A DNA stretch of 64,000 bases from Defluviitoga tunisiensis (GCF_000953715.1 NZ_LN824141.1:742676-806675), one strand, 5' to 3'. Positions 18,898 through 27,254 are shown, counted from the first letter of the stretch. Notes: a model not told the origin generated them from the sequence alone. Numbers and translations are program-made.

Positions 18898-19390
18898 TTT
18901 TCCACCTTCCAATCGTTATAAAATTATCGTTGTTGTTTTATTATTAATTTGAACTAGTCTATATAAGATTATGTATTAAGATTAAAGTTACAAACGAAAG
19001 TGAAAAAAGAGGAGAATTTATCTATGAAAAATAAAAGTAATAATATATAAAACCATCATACATATTTCATTCTATCAGAAAAAAAAGGAGTTAAGATATC
19101 ATTTTGTTTTAGTCATGGTGACTGTTGAATGACTTTTATATTAAAAGATAAATTTGTGACAAAATGATAATTAGAGAAAAAATTCACAAAAACGAAAAAT
19201 ATTATCATAATTTCTTCATTAAAAAGTCTGTGAAATTTTTCATTAATTCGCTATAATAAAAATAAGAAATTTCAGAACTTTAATTTTTTAAATAAAAAGT
19301 GAAAAAAATAACAATCATATAAAAAATAAAAAATAATTTTAGCGTACTAAAAGTATCGAAGAAAGAAAACTAAAAGGAGGCTGGATATTT
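18898..19390. other. Long AT-rich divergent intergenic region
   Basis: It holds the promoters of mgtA and the SDR gene but no recognisable riboswitch. A nine-codon mini-ORF (ATG 19024, after GAGGAGA) is visible on the plus strand; it may be chance or a short leader. The SDR ribosome site AAAGGAGG is at 19373-19380. Confidence 0.5.
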
Positions 19391-20146
19391 ATGGCTGGAA
19401 GATTAAATGGGAAGGTAGCGATAATTACTGGTGCAGCAAGAGGTATGGGTAAAGTTGAAGCAGAACTCTTTGCTAAAGAGGGTGCAAAAGTTGTAGCGGC
19501 AGATATTTTAGAAGATGAAGTAAAGAAGGTAGCAGAGGACATTGTCAAGGCTGGACATCAAGCGATTGCTTTTAAACTCGATGTTTCCAAATCTGAAGAT
19601 TGGAAAAAAGTCGTTGATAAAGTAGTCGAAAAATGGGGAAAGGTTGACGTACTAGTAAACAATGCGGGTATATTTCCAACTTCAGGGATAGAAACAGCTA
19701 CAGAGGAAGAATGGGATAGAGTTATGAATATCAATGCTAAAGGTCAGTTTTTGGGTATAAAATATGTCTTACCTGCTATGAAAAAAGCTGGAAAAGGTTC
19801 AATAATTAATATTTCCTCTATTGCAGGATTGATAGGTACTGGAATGGCTGTTGCATATCATGCTTCAAAAGGTGCTTCAAGACTTTTAACTAAGACAGTT
19901 GCAGCCGAACTTGCAAAATACAATATCAGAGTAAATTCAATACATCCAGGCATAATTAGGACTCAAATGGTTCAAGACTTCTTAAAAGACGAAGAAACTA
20001 CCAAACAAGCCTTAGGAACAACTGTTTTAGGTAGACCTGCAGAACCAATTGAAGTTGCATACGGGGCATTATTCTTAGCATCGGAAGAATCATCTTACAT
20101 CACTGGAACAGAATTAGTTATAGATGGAGGATATACAGCACTTTAA
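19391..20146 (+). CDS. Short-chain dehydrogenase/reductase
   Basis: Classical SDR of 251 aa: cofactor loop TGAARGMG (residues 14-21), NNAG near residue 92, catalytic Ser in NISSIAG and the YHASK active-site pair near residue 157, and a C-terminal GTELVIDGGYTAL typical of FabG-like enzymes. An Asp after the second strand (AADI) suggests NAD(H) preference. It is alone between two intergenic regions, so it is more likely a catabolic alcohol/3-oxoacyl reductase than the FabG of fatty acid synthesis. The substrate is unknown. Confidence 0.85.
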   Translation: MAGRLNGKVAIITGAARGMGKVEAELFAKEGAKVVAADILEDEVKKVAEDIVKAGHQAIAFKLDVSKSEDWKKVVDKVVEKWGKVDVLVNNAGIFPTSGIETATEEEWDRVMNINAKGQFLGIKYVLPAMKKAGKGSIINISSIAGLIGTGMAVAYHASKGASRLLTKTVAAELAKYNIRVNSIHPGIIRTQMVQDFLKDEETTKQALGTTVLGRPAEPIEVAYGALFLASEESSYITGTELVIDGGYTAL

Positions 20147-20161
20147 TTTAGAACAGAAATG

Positions 20162-20199
20162 AACTCGTCCTCTCAATTTTGAGAGGGCGAGTTTTTTTA
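20162..20199 (+). terminator. Rho-independent terminator
   Basis: A 14-bp stem (ACTCGTCCTCTCAA at 20163-20176 with TTGAGAGGGCGAGT at 20179-20192, one G-T pair) with a two-base loop is followed by seven T residues. Confidence 0.95.
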
Positions 20200-20241
20200 C
20201 TTATTTTGAAGAGGTTGAAAAGATTATTAATAACTTTCAAT

Positions 20242-20355
20242 TTACAATTTTCTTGTGTTTTCATAATAAAAATAAAATAAGTCATCTGCTAGATAATCAT
20301 AAGAAGTATAATAAGATTCAATCTTTTTAATTTTTTTATTGGGTTTTTTCAACAT
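20242..20355 (-). CDS. Small protein of 37 aa, unknown
   Basis: On the minus strand, ATG 20355 is preceded at 7 bases by AAAGGGGG, a very good ribosome site in otherwise empty AT-rich DNA. The product is basic at the N-terminus (LKKPNKKIKKIE) and Tyr-rich (SYYTSYDYLADDLFYFYYEN). No family was recognised. The strong ribosome site is the main reason to call it. Confidence 0.5.
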   Translation of the reverse strand: MLKKPNKKIKKIESYYTSYDYLADDLFYFYYENTRKL

Positions 20356-20834
20356 ATTAAATCCCCCTTTAAATTTTCTTAGTTAACAATTATAATTCTA
20401 AAAAGATTCTATCATGATAAATTAAAAAAGTCAAGATATTATTCAAAATATTAAACATATAAACAAATTTAATAAATATGAAAAGGAAAGACATTGTTAG
20501 ATAATAAGTAGTATTAATGGTATTTATTCATCAAAAAATATAATAAATTTTAAATATGTAAGTAGGCGGAATAAAATTGGAAAATAAAAATTTTTAAAAT
20601 ATATTGATTTTTTTGAATAAAGATGTTATAATTTTTGTAAGATATTGATTCATATGCTAAAAATTATCTATTTATTATTTAAAAATTTCAAATTACTTTT
20701 TTAAAATACTAATTTATCAAAGCTTTAAACAGTAGTTGACTTTTCGTAGTTCAGTGTTGTTGAAGGTGTATTAAATTGTGAATATATGAGTTTTAAAAGT
20801 ATATAAAAATGTGTTTACTAAAAGGAGGGTCAAT
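20356..20834. other. AT-rich non-coding region upstream of the DUF2089 operon
   Basis: No open frame or stable hairpin stands out. A TTATAAT at about 20627-20633 may be a -10 element. The AAAGGAGGG of the next gene is at 20821-20829. Confidence 0.4.
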
Positions 20835-21209
20835 ATGCCTAAGTATAGATTATCAAAATGTCCAGCATGTGGAGGAAAATTAGAGATTATTAAGTATCAA
20901 TGTGAGGAATGTGGAACAGAAATTATAGGACACTTTGAACTAGAAGAATTTGCACGATTAACTGATCAACAATTATTATTTTTAAAAATGTTTGTAAAAA
21001 CTCGGGGTAACTTGTCTGAACTACAAAAAGAACTAGGCATTTCATATCCTACAGCTAAAGCAAGATTAGAAGAATTAGCAATTGCAATGGGATATGAATC
21101 AGAAACTATTGAAAGTAGAGAAAAAACGCTTGAAATCCTTGAAAAGATAGAAAGGGGAGAAATTACTCCAGAGGAAGCAAAGGAGATATTAAAAAAATAT
21201 AAAAAGTGA
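20835..21209 (+). CDS. DUF2089-type zinc-ribbon HTH regulator
   Basis: 124 aa. Residues 8-30 hold two CxxC pairs (CPACGGKLEI and CEECGTEII) forming a zinc ribbon. Residues about 45-85 are a winged-HTH-like unit (LKMFVKTRGNLSELQKELG, SYPTAKARLEEL). The acidic tail has a repeated E-E-A-K helix (ERGEITPEEAKEIL). DUF2089 proteins occur with cell-envelope genes and are presumed transcription regulators. ATG 20835 follows AAAGGAGGG; an upstream in-frame GTG has no such site. It overlaps the next gene's leader, so it is the first gene of a three-gene operon. Confidence 0.8.
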   Translation: MPKYRLSKCPACGGKLEIIKYQCEECGTEIIGHFELEEFARLTDQQLLFLKMFVKTRGNLSELQKELGISYPTAKARLEELAIAMGYESETIESREKTLEILEKIERGEITPEEAKEILKKYKK

Positions 21210-21220
21210 GGGGAAAGTTA

Positions 21221-22324
21221 ATGCCTAAGCTAGATTTGAGCAAAGCAAAGTCTATCAAAATTGAAGCTAGAAATTTTCATGGAGATATAAAAATTCAATA
21301 TGCACCAGTTACTAATTTAGAATATCCTGATTCAGACGTAGAAGTCAAAACAGTCTGGAATTCTGACAATAATAGTGTCATAGTCTATATGGATTACGAA
21401 AAAGGAGATTTTTTATCAAAGTTTTTCTCTTTTTCACGAACATTTCATGAGGTACCAGTTAATTTGTATATAAATGAAGAAGTAAGCGACTTTAAATTGG
21501 ACCTTTCTGCTGCAGACTTAAATATTATTTTAAATTCTACAAATGTTGATGTTTTATCAATTAAAACATCAGCTGGTGATTTAGACATTAAAGGTTCTCC
21601 AAACTCAAAGTATATGGAAGCTTTTCTTGTTGATACTAAAGCAGGAGATGTTACAATTGATTTAGAAGGGACAAATATTGATGAATTTAAATTAAAAAGT
21701 GCAGCCGGTGATTTTGATATATTCAATATAAAAGCTACTAAAGGAGAATTCAGTTTCGCAAGTGGGGATATTTTAATTGAAGACAGTAAGATAGACGATT
21801 TATGTATGAGTATGGCCTCGGGCGATATATCAATAAAGAAATCAGTAATTACAAACGCAAAAATAAAAACTGCAAGCGGGGATATTTTAATTGATTCTTT
21901 ATCCAAAAATTTCTATTGTGAAATAGATTCAGCCTCAGCTGATATAGAATTAATAGTGCAAGGAAAAGACGAAATTAATGTAGTAGGAGCAATAAAAAGG
22001 TTTTCATCTTCAATTAAATCAAATGTAGATTTAATTCAAAAGTCTGAGGTTTCTTCAACTCCTAAAGGAAGAATATTAAAAGTCAATGTGATGAGTGGGG
22101 ATATAACAATTAGAGGGATAGAGTTAAAAGAAGACCCCGAAAAAGAAGGTCAATATGAAGCAGGGACACCTCGTGGAGATGAACTTTTAACTGCCGAAGA
22201 AAAGAAAATTTTAGAATTATTAAAGGAAGAAAAAATTTCAAGATCATTTGCAATAGAGCTTTTAGAAGAGCTTGGATATAGTCAAGAAGAAGCAGAAAAA
22301 TTTTTAAAAGATAGGGGGTTATAG
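21221..22324 (+). CDS. DUF4097-type beta-helix protein with C-terminal helical motif
   Basis: 367 aa. From residue 60 to 300 it consists of a repeating beta pattern (ASGDI, SAGDL, SAADL units roughly every 20 residues), typical of DUF4097 putative adhesin/envelope proteins. The C-terminal 50 residues form two helices (TAEEKKILELLKEEKIS and YSQEEAEKFLKDRGL), similar to the tail of the preceding DUF2089 protein. No signal peptide is seen, so it may act inside the cell, possibly as a sensor partner. ATG 21221 is preceded by GAGGGG; the GTG at 21206 overlaps the previous stop. Confidence 0.8.
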   Translation: MPKLDLSKAKSIKIEARNFHGDIKIQYAPVTNLEYPDSDVEVKTVWNSDNNSVIVYMDYEKGDFLSKFFSFSRTFHEVPVNLYINEEVSDFKLDLSAADLNIILNSTNVDVLSIKTSAGDLDIKGSPNSKYMEAFLVDTKAGDVTIDLEGTNIDEFKLKSAAGDFDIFNIKATKGEFSFASGDILIEDSKIDDLCMSMASGDISIKKSVITNAKIKTASGDILIDSLSKNFYCEIDSASADIELIVQGKDEINVVGAIKRFSSSIKSNVDLIQKSEVSSTPKGRILKVNVMSGDITIRGIELKEDPEKEGQYEAGTPRGDELLTAEEKKILELLKEEKISRSFAIELLEELGYSQEEAEKFLKDRGL

Positions 22325-22327
22325 ATT

Positions 22328-23275
22328 ATGGAAGGAAGAATAATTCTAATTGCACTTGGAATACTAATATTTATATCGGTTTTATTTAATGAACTTTTTG
22401 TCAATTTTGGTTTGATAAAGTTCTTCTTTGGGGTTGTTTTTGTAGCCTTTGGAGTACCTTTTTACAAAAAAAAGAGTGCTGGAACCCTCGGAAACTTAAT
22501 ATTTGGAGCTATTTTAATATTAGATTCGTTTAGGCTTCTTCCTTCACCTCTTAATTTCTGGCAAATTGTATTATTGATGATTGCCTCATATATATTGGCA
22601 GCTGGTCTTAGTGGATTATTTCATGTAAGGAAAAAACCACATAAAAAAATAAATAAAGAAATTTTAATTTTTGATATTCCTCCAAATTTTACAGGAGATT
22701 CACTTGATCTATCAACAGAGGTTGATTGGAGTTATTTAACCGTAGAATCATCTAAAATTGATTATCCTGTAAGAGCGAAGGCAAGTATAGATGGCGAAAT
22801 TTATTCATTTAAAAATAGTTATGATGGCGATAAAGTAATGGTTAATAACAAGCTTAAAGTTTCCAATGTAAAAGTACCTAGGAGAGCAAAGATTTCTATA
22901 TATTTAAAAGAAGGTATTAGTTATAGTTATGTTGGTAAATTAAATGTGAGTGACGGTTTCTTAAACTTTAGACAAATTAACACAAAAGATGTCAGAATAG
23001 AAGCAACCGCGTCCAAAGTTGCTATAATACCGTCTGAAGTAGATAATTCAACAATAGATATAAATTCAGAGGTTTCATCAATAAATATAAAATTACCTAA
23101 TGATGTAGCTTTGGTGTTAAATCAAATAGGAGAATTAAATTTTAAAGACTTGGAGTTGATGACTCAAAGAGAGGATGGGTCGTATGTATCAACTAACTTT
23201 TCAGAGGCATTATACACTTGTTACTTGAATATATCTTCGGAGATGTCAAAATTAAACATCGAATTTATAGACTAA
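22328..23275 (+). CDS. LiaF-like membrane protein
   Basis: 315 aa. Four membrane segments lie in residues 1-105 (about 5-20, 25-45, 55-70 and 78-100). They are followed by a basic linker (HVRKKPHKKINK) and a beta-rich cytoplasmic domain resembling the DUF4097 repeat. This layout matches LiaF/DUF5668-type envelope-stress proteins. It begins 3 bases after its upstream neighbour and ends the operon at a terminator. Role inferred: membrane-bound sensor or inhibitor working with the DUF2089 regulator. Confidence 0.7.
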   Translation: MEGRIILIALGILIFISVLFNELFVNFGLIKFFFGVVFVAFGVPFYKKKSAGTLGNLIFGAILILDSFRLLPSPLNFWQIVLLMIASYILAAGLSGLFHVRKKPHKKINKEILIFDIPPNFTGDSLDLSTEVDWSYLTVESSKIDYPVRAKASIDGEIYSFKNSYDGDKVMVNNKLKVSNVKVPRRAKISIYLKEGISYSYVGKLNVSDGFLNFRQINTKDVRIEATASKVAIIPSEVDNSTIDINSEVSSINIKLPNDVALVLNQIGELNFKDLELMTQREDGSYVSTNFSEALYTCYLNISSEMSKLNIEFID

Positions 23276-23296
23276 TTTTTTAAAACTAAACACGAC

Positions 23297-23336
23297 AAGG
23301 GGACCCACCTATTGACGAGTTCTGAGTCCCCTTTTT
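23297..23336 (+). terminator. Rho-independent terminator
   Basis: AAGGGGAC (23297-23304) pairs with GTCCCCTT (23326-23333) across a 21-base loop, followed by TTT. Confidence 0.75.
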
Positions 23337-23459
23337 AGAAAAATAAATAAGGGAATCTCATTTTTTCAAAAAAATCGTTTTTATATTAAAACAACTACTT
23401 GAATTATTCTCATAAACATTTTATTATATGCACTTGGTGTTATATAATTAAAGAACCAT

Positions 23460-23808
23460 GTGACCTTAGGTTATGATAGAAGAGCATATAAGTGTTGTAA
23501 GTATAGGAAACATCTTCTATCCTTATCTTCCCTCCTTATTTTAGGAATTATGAGTGAAATTCTAAATATTAATGAAAATCTCATAATTCAAAGGCGAACA
23601 GCAACAGATGCAAGAGGAAAAGTCTTTGGCTTACGTTTCACTATTGGTAATTCTCTAATGCCTTTTTCTTTTGTATTAGCTGGAGTGTTAGCAACTGTAT
23701 TTCCTTTACAAAGTTTTTTTATTGTTTTTGGGGTATATGTATGATAATAGGACTAATGTATATGTTTATTCCTATTCAATTAAAAAAACAAGAAATGTCG
23801 GCAGACTA
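23460..23808 (+). pseudogene. C-terminal remnant of an MFS transporter
   Basis: The frame from 23550 reads IMSEILNINENLIIQRRTAT and then RGKVFGLRF, matching the loop and last helices of the MFS transporter at 35019 (DNIIISVILQRETDRYYRG). The frame breaks at about 23742 and continues one frame over to a stop at 23808. No N-terminal part or start site is present. It marks a former cargo transporter at the left border of the cassette island. Confidence 0.7.
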
Positions 23809-23924
23809 AAAGCTTTTACGAAATCAATTCTTAAAATGGTTAAGTGGTTTCTTATTTTTCTTACCTTAGCAGTTTTATTAAGAAGTTAAGTTAAACGAAT
23901 TATTTCTTTTCAATTGGTAGCATA

Positions 23925-24031
23925 TAGTAGTATTAAGAGATGGAGAAATAATAGGAGAAGGAACCCACAACGAATTAATAAAAAGTTCTCCTGTTTACAA
24001 AGAAATCATTGAAAGTCAGTTAGTGGTGTGA
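23925..24031 (+). pseudogene. 3'-end scar of a cassette ABC exporter
   Basis: It encodes the last 34 residues of the ABC exporters at 28708 and 48093 (VVLRDGEIIGEGTHNEL... SQLVV) with no gene in front. The following about 100 bases match, in inverted orientation, the sequence joining regulator D and ABC gene E (47990-48095). The junction ABC 3' end / regulator 3' end is thus conserved at two sites. Confidence 0.85.
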
Positions 24032-24131
24032 AAAGAAGGGGTATTGTAGCATTTTAATTTTTTCTAAATTAACGTATGCGATATAATTTAATTGAGTTCA
24101 TTAGTATAAGAAAGAAGATATAGTATATAAA

Positions 24132-25757
24132 TCACTTAAACACCTTTAACGTTTCAAAAAGTTCTTCTCTTTCTTTTCCTTCAAAAACATAGAAAGAAAT
24201 TGCTGAGGGTCTTCTTTTTAACGTGTATTTTTTCACAAATACATTGATTTCTTTTGGTACTTTTGGTCTTAATTCTTTTGGTATGTTTTTTATTTCATAA
24301 TACCTTCCATAGTTCATTATGTACCTTTCTATTATATCTTTCTGCTTTGAATCAGCTTTTAGGTATTTTTCAATGAACTCTTGTAAATGTATCTTATTTA
24401 AGTCTTTCATGAACTTTTTTACAAGCTCTTTTCTTGCCAAATAAAAAGGATGTTCTTTGAAAGTTATATCTTTGTTTGTGTAAGTTTTTTGTTCTTGGTT
24501 GGTTGTTAGTAATGAATCAACATCTATATTTGGAGGTTTTTCAAATGTTGAGTTTATTAACTCTCTTGTGTAATAATCACATCTTCCTTTGATTAAACTT
24601 CCACTTTCTATGTCTTTAATTACTCTTTCTAATTTAACCTCTTGCTTGTAATAATGAACAAGATAAGAAGTAAAAAATTTAGTGAGTTGCTTTTCTACCT
24701 CTAACTCCATAAATTTGTAAAAGTTTTCTTCAAACTTCTTGTCTATATCTTTCTTTTTTAGTTCTTTTATTATTGGAATAGCAAGAGAACTGTTTATTTC
24801 AAATTCAAGATTGTCTATTATGTTTCTCAATGTATTTGGCTTTATTTGCTTTGTTATTCCAGATAAGAAATTATCTAATGCTCTTTTTGAGATATTTAGT
24901 TCTTTAATAGAAACTTGTTCTTTTTCTATTTCTTGTTTTAAAAAATTTCTTAATACCTTTGTGTTTAAATAATAATTGTTATCTAAATTAAAAACAAAGT
25001 ATTTTAGGTGATTAATACTTTCTCCACATTTTCTTTTTAAAGTATTGTATCTTTCTTTATCAACCTTTGATAAACACTTTGAGAAAATAAAAGCTGTTTC
25101 ATACATCATTGGATCGTTGCTTTCTTTTTGCACTTGAAAGATAGTATCAAGTGAATTGAAAACATTAAAGTTATCATCATCAAAATAATAACCAAGGTAA
25201 AATCCTAATGGAAGAGTAAAGTTTAAAGCAGTATTTTTATCTACATCTTTTAACCACCAACTTATGTTGTTTAAAGCTTGAACTACCCCAGATGGATGAG
25301 GTACATCCTTCAATGTCTTAAATGCTTGAATATTTAACTGAGTTGCTTCTACATATTTTTCTTCATTCTTTTTTTCTCTTGCATCAGCCATAAGGATAAA
25401 TCCCTTATTAACAGGATTGTTTTCGTATGCTTCACTCCAATATCTAATCTTTTCCATACTTTCATTGGAGTCATAATACAATTCTCGTATGTTTCTTAAA
25501 GATTCTACAACGAGTCCTCTAACATATTGAGGAATATTACCAAAGTTATCTCTTAATTCTTTGTATATTACTTCAACTTCTTTGACATCTTTTAACCTAT
25601 TTAAAATAATCAATTTTTGTTCTAAAAAAAGATAATACAAACCACCTTTTGATAATCCTTTTGTTGATTCATTCTTTAGATAATCAACAATATAATTCAA
25701 AAATGGCCTTGAAAATTGTCCATAGGTAATTATCTTCACTAAAGATTGAAGAGTCAT
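24132..25757 (-). CDS. Cassette regulator A: TPR-like protein with internal HTH
   Basis: 541 aa. Residues 1-270 are helical hairpins of TPR/RNPP type. Residues about 281-318 (VSIKELNISKRALDNFLSG, then KPNTLRNIIDNLE) read as a Cro/C1-type HTH; the C-terminal 220 residues are a basic, helical domain of unknown function. It differs from copy B by an in-frame loss of 32 residues after residue 31. Minus-strand ATG with AAGGTGGG upstream; divergent from peptide gene A. By analogy to RNPP regulators it should bind a processed peptide through the TPR part and control the divergent promoter. Function is inferred; the family was not recognised by name. Confidence 0.7.
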   Translation of the reverse strand: MTLQSLVKIITYGQFSRPFLNYIVDYLKNESTKGLSKGGLYYLFLEQKLIILNRLKDVKEVEVIYKELRDNFGNIPQYVRGLVVESLRNIRELYYDSNESMEKIRYWSEAYENNPVNKGFILMADAREKKNEEKYVEATQLNIQAFKTLKDVPHPSGVVQALNNISWWLKDVDKNTALNFTLPLGFYLGYYFDDDNFNVFNSLDTIFQVQKESNDPMMYETAFIFSKCLSKVDKERYNTLKRKCGESINHLKYFVFNLDNNYYLNTKVLRNFLKQEIEKEQVSIKELNISKRALDNFLSGITKQIKPNTLRNIIDNLEFEINSSLAIPIIKELKKKDIDKKFEENFYKFMELEVEKQLTKFFTSYLVHYYKQEVKLERVIKDIESGSLIKGRCDYYTRELINSTFEKPPNIDVDSLLTTNQEQKTYTNKDITFKEHPFYLARKELVKKFMKDLNKIHLQEFIEKYLKADSKQKDIIERYIMNYGRYYEIKNIPKELRPKVPKEINVFVKKYTLKRRPSAISFYVFEGKEREELFETLKVFK

Positions 25758-26026
25758 TTTACTAACCCACCTTAGTCATCTAACGTTTACTATTTTGATA
25801 CATTCATCTTTTATTGTTTGCTTAAATTCAACTTAGAGAATTTCTCAAAAAAAAGAAGTTTGTAACTCAAAATTAATTATAACATAATATTGATAAAAAG
25901 TAAAAAATGCAAGATAATTCCATTAAACAGAATAAAATTTGTCTTAATTAAAGTTTACATAAGCTTTTTTGAGGTAATCTCTAAAAATATATTCTAATCT
26001 ATATTTGAGCTCAATAAAAAAATCAC

Positions 26027-26054
26027 TTGCTTATCATATAGAAAAGGGTATGAT
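26027..26054 (+). promoter_or_regulatory. Promoter/operator of peptide gene A
   Basis: TTGCTT (26027-26032), 16 bases, TATGAT (26049-26054). It is overlaid by the inverted repeat TTATCATA (26031-26038) - N10 - TATGATAA (26049-26056). The same arrangement occurs at copies B and D. The palindrome lies between the two polymerase boxes, so it may be an operator. A further conserved about 80-bp block (GAGCTC, TTTACATAAGCTTTTTTGAG) lies upstream. Confidence 0.65.
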
Positions 26055-26111
26055 AAACATAGAGTACAGAAGTTTTATTTATCAAAATAAGTTATGGGGG
26101 TGAAGAAAAAA

Positions 26112-26255
26112 GTGAAGAGACTTATTGTAATATTCTTAATCACTATTTTAGTGTTGGGGGGAATATTTGTTTTTGGAGGTGATAATACTTCAGAAGATAG
26201 AACAAATGGATTTAAAATTGGAGAAATTATAAGTTATATCGAAGAAAGTTGGTAA
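26112..26255 (+). CDS. Signal peptide-type pheromone candidate A, 47 aa ending in EESW
   Basis: GTG 26112 follows GGGGGTGA. Residues 2-22 are a basic start plus a hydrophobic core (KRLIVIFLITILVLGGIFVF), so the product is exported. The remainder is a short polar stretch ending IGEIISYIEESW and stop. Copies B and D end in VSYAEESW. Conservation of the extreme C-terminus with a divergent middle is the pattern of processed peptide pheromones (PapR/NprX/Phr type). It lies divergent from regulator A and upstream of the Cys-rich peptide operon. Confidence 0.75.
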   Translation: MKRLIVIFLITILVLGGIFVFGGDNTSEDRTNGFKIGEIISYIEESW

Positions 26256-26273
26256 GTGTAGAATTTAAACTTT

Positions 26274-26421
26274 TAAAAAGTATTGTGAAAAGGATCAAAA
26301 AGATGAGAAGTGTTTGGTGACGTAGAAAATTATTAAATGGAGAATAAGAATTAAGGTTATTAGCCGGCATATATTAATCCTGCAGGGAAGTAAAATTTAA
26401 AACAAGAGGAGGTGTAGAAAG
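26274..26421 (+). promoter_or_regulatory. Conserved leader between pheromone gene and cargo operon A
   Basis: About 148 bases, highly similar to 33299-33446 and to the complement of 45652-45790. Fixed parts are AAAAAGTATTGTGAAAAGGAT at the start (26276 on), a GATTATTAG...TTAATCC hairpin-like pair, CCTGCAGG, and GAGGAGGTG next to the cargo start. What follows differs completely in each cassette. It may be a second promoter, a structured leader, or a recombination boundary. Confidence 0.6.
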
Positions 26422-26505
26422 ATGATGAAACTAAACACAAGTTCGAGAGTAGTGCCAGCTTGTGGTTGTGGGATCGGTTCTTGTGGAAATAAACCAAAAA
26501 CTTAG
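26422..26505 (+). CDS. Cys-rich RiPP precursor candidate, 27 aa
   Basis: ATG 26422 follows GAGGAGGTG. The product has a short leader (MMKLNTSSRVVP) and a core ACGCGIGSCGNKPKT with three Cys separated by Gly/Ser. A SPASM radical SAM enzyme and an ABC exporter follow, so a thioether-crosslinked (sactipeptide or ranthipeptide-like) product is the best guess. It does not look like the six-Cys SCIFF precursor. It is followed by a hairpin terminator and then by a group II intron. Confidence 0.75.
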   Translation: MMKLNTSSRVVPACGCGIGSCGNKPKT

Positions 26506-26526
26506 TAATAAAATAAAGTAAAGATC

Positions 26527-26558
26527 AAGGATTCCTTTCCCGTAAGGAATCCTTGTTA
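26527..26558 (+). terminator. Hairpin after the RiPP precursor (intron insertion target)
   Basis: AAGGATTCCTT (26527-26537) pairs perfectly with AAGGAATCCTT (26544-26554) around TCCCGT. Only TTGTTA follows before the group II intron starts. Such a hairpin behind a precursor gene often makes the precursor transcript more abundant than the maturase mRNA. Confidence 0.8.
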
Positions 26559-27254
26559 GTGCACCTGGCATGTAACGATAGTTTGGCGGTGAAAGTCCGC
26601 TATGGGCTTGGCAGTGGGAAACATTAGCCAAAGGCAAGGGTGTCCACCGTGAGGTGGAATCTGAAGGAAGCTATAGGCAAAATCCTGGCCCGATGAACAA
26701 GAACCGCATATAAGGCTGAATTGGAATGGATGAGTTTGCCGAACAAAACGAAGTCCGACACTGCCCGAATTCCATACAGTAAATGCGGCGGGTAGATGGG
26801 ATGAAAGCAATCGTACTTACCCGGGGAGGTCTGACAGAGAGCCAGGAAGCAGACAGCTACAACCGGCATGCGAAGATGGAGACATCGGAGCTAAAACTGT
26901 CAGAAGTCAGCAGAGGCCATAGTACTTAAAAAAAAGATAAGGAAGGGCCAAACGATAGGAGGTATCCAGAAATTGAGCAACACGAAGGGATATGCAGAAA
27001 GCAGGCAACTCTCAAAAGGAGGCTACCTGCAAGAAGTAGGGGTGGAACCCCGAGGTAAAGCAGGAGTGCTGAGTATTCCTTCCACGTCAGAAATGGATGG
27101 AAACGATGGCAATGAATACATTGGAAGGCTGGTAGAACAATCAGCTTACAATATTCATTAGTCCATTAATTCTATTGAACCGCCGTATACCGAACGGTAC
27201 GTACGGTTGTGTGAGAGGACGGCTACTCAATTAATGGGTAGCCTCCTACTCGAT
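26559..27254 (+). mobile_element. ORF-less (degenerate) group II intron
   Basis: It starts GTGCACC after the hairpin of the RiPP gene. It is much richer in G and C than its surroundings. It ends with a recognisable domain V (CCGTATACCGAACGGTACG, then TACGG, about 27183-27208) and domain VI (GGCTAC...GTAGCC, 27221-27244), finishing TCCTACTCGAT. Only a 62-codon piece of the intron protein remains, so about 1.5 kb of reverse transcriptase/maturase is missing and mobility would need a helper protein. Placement directly 3' of a terminator hairpin resembles class C introns. Splicing would restore a continuous leader between the RiPP hairpin and the radical SAM gene. Confidence 0.85.
26973..27161 (+). 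pseudogene. N-terminal remnant of the group II intron-encoded protein
   Basis: 62 codons from TTG 26973 (after ATAGGAGG). The segment QLSKGGYLQEVGVEPRGKAG matches the N-terminus of group II intron reverse transcriptases. It stops after LVEQSAYNIH; no RT, maturase or endonuclease motifs follow. Confidence 0.75.

Noticed and set aside
18898-19390. M-box (Mg2+) riboswitch upstream of mgtA
   Set aside because: No recognisable M-box core sequences were seen in the leader.
26422-26505. SCIFF-type six-Cys precursor
   Set aside because: Only three Cys in a CGCGIGSCG core and the wrong length; the radical SAM partner alone does not justify the SCIFF name.
26431-26869. Overlapping minus-strand ORFs of 68-84 codons
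   Set aside because: They lie antisense to the structured 5' part of the group II intron and have no ribosome sites.
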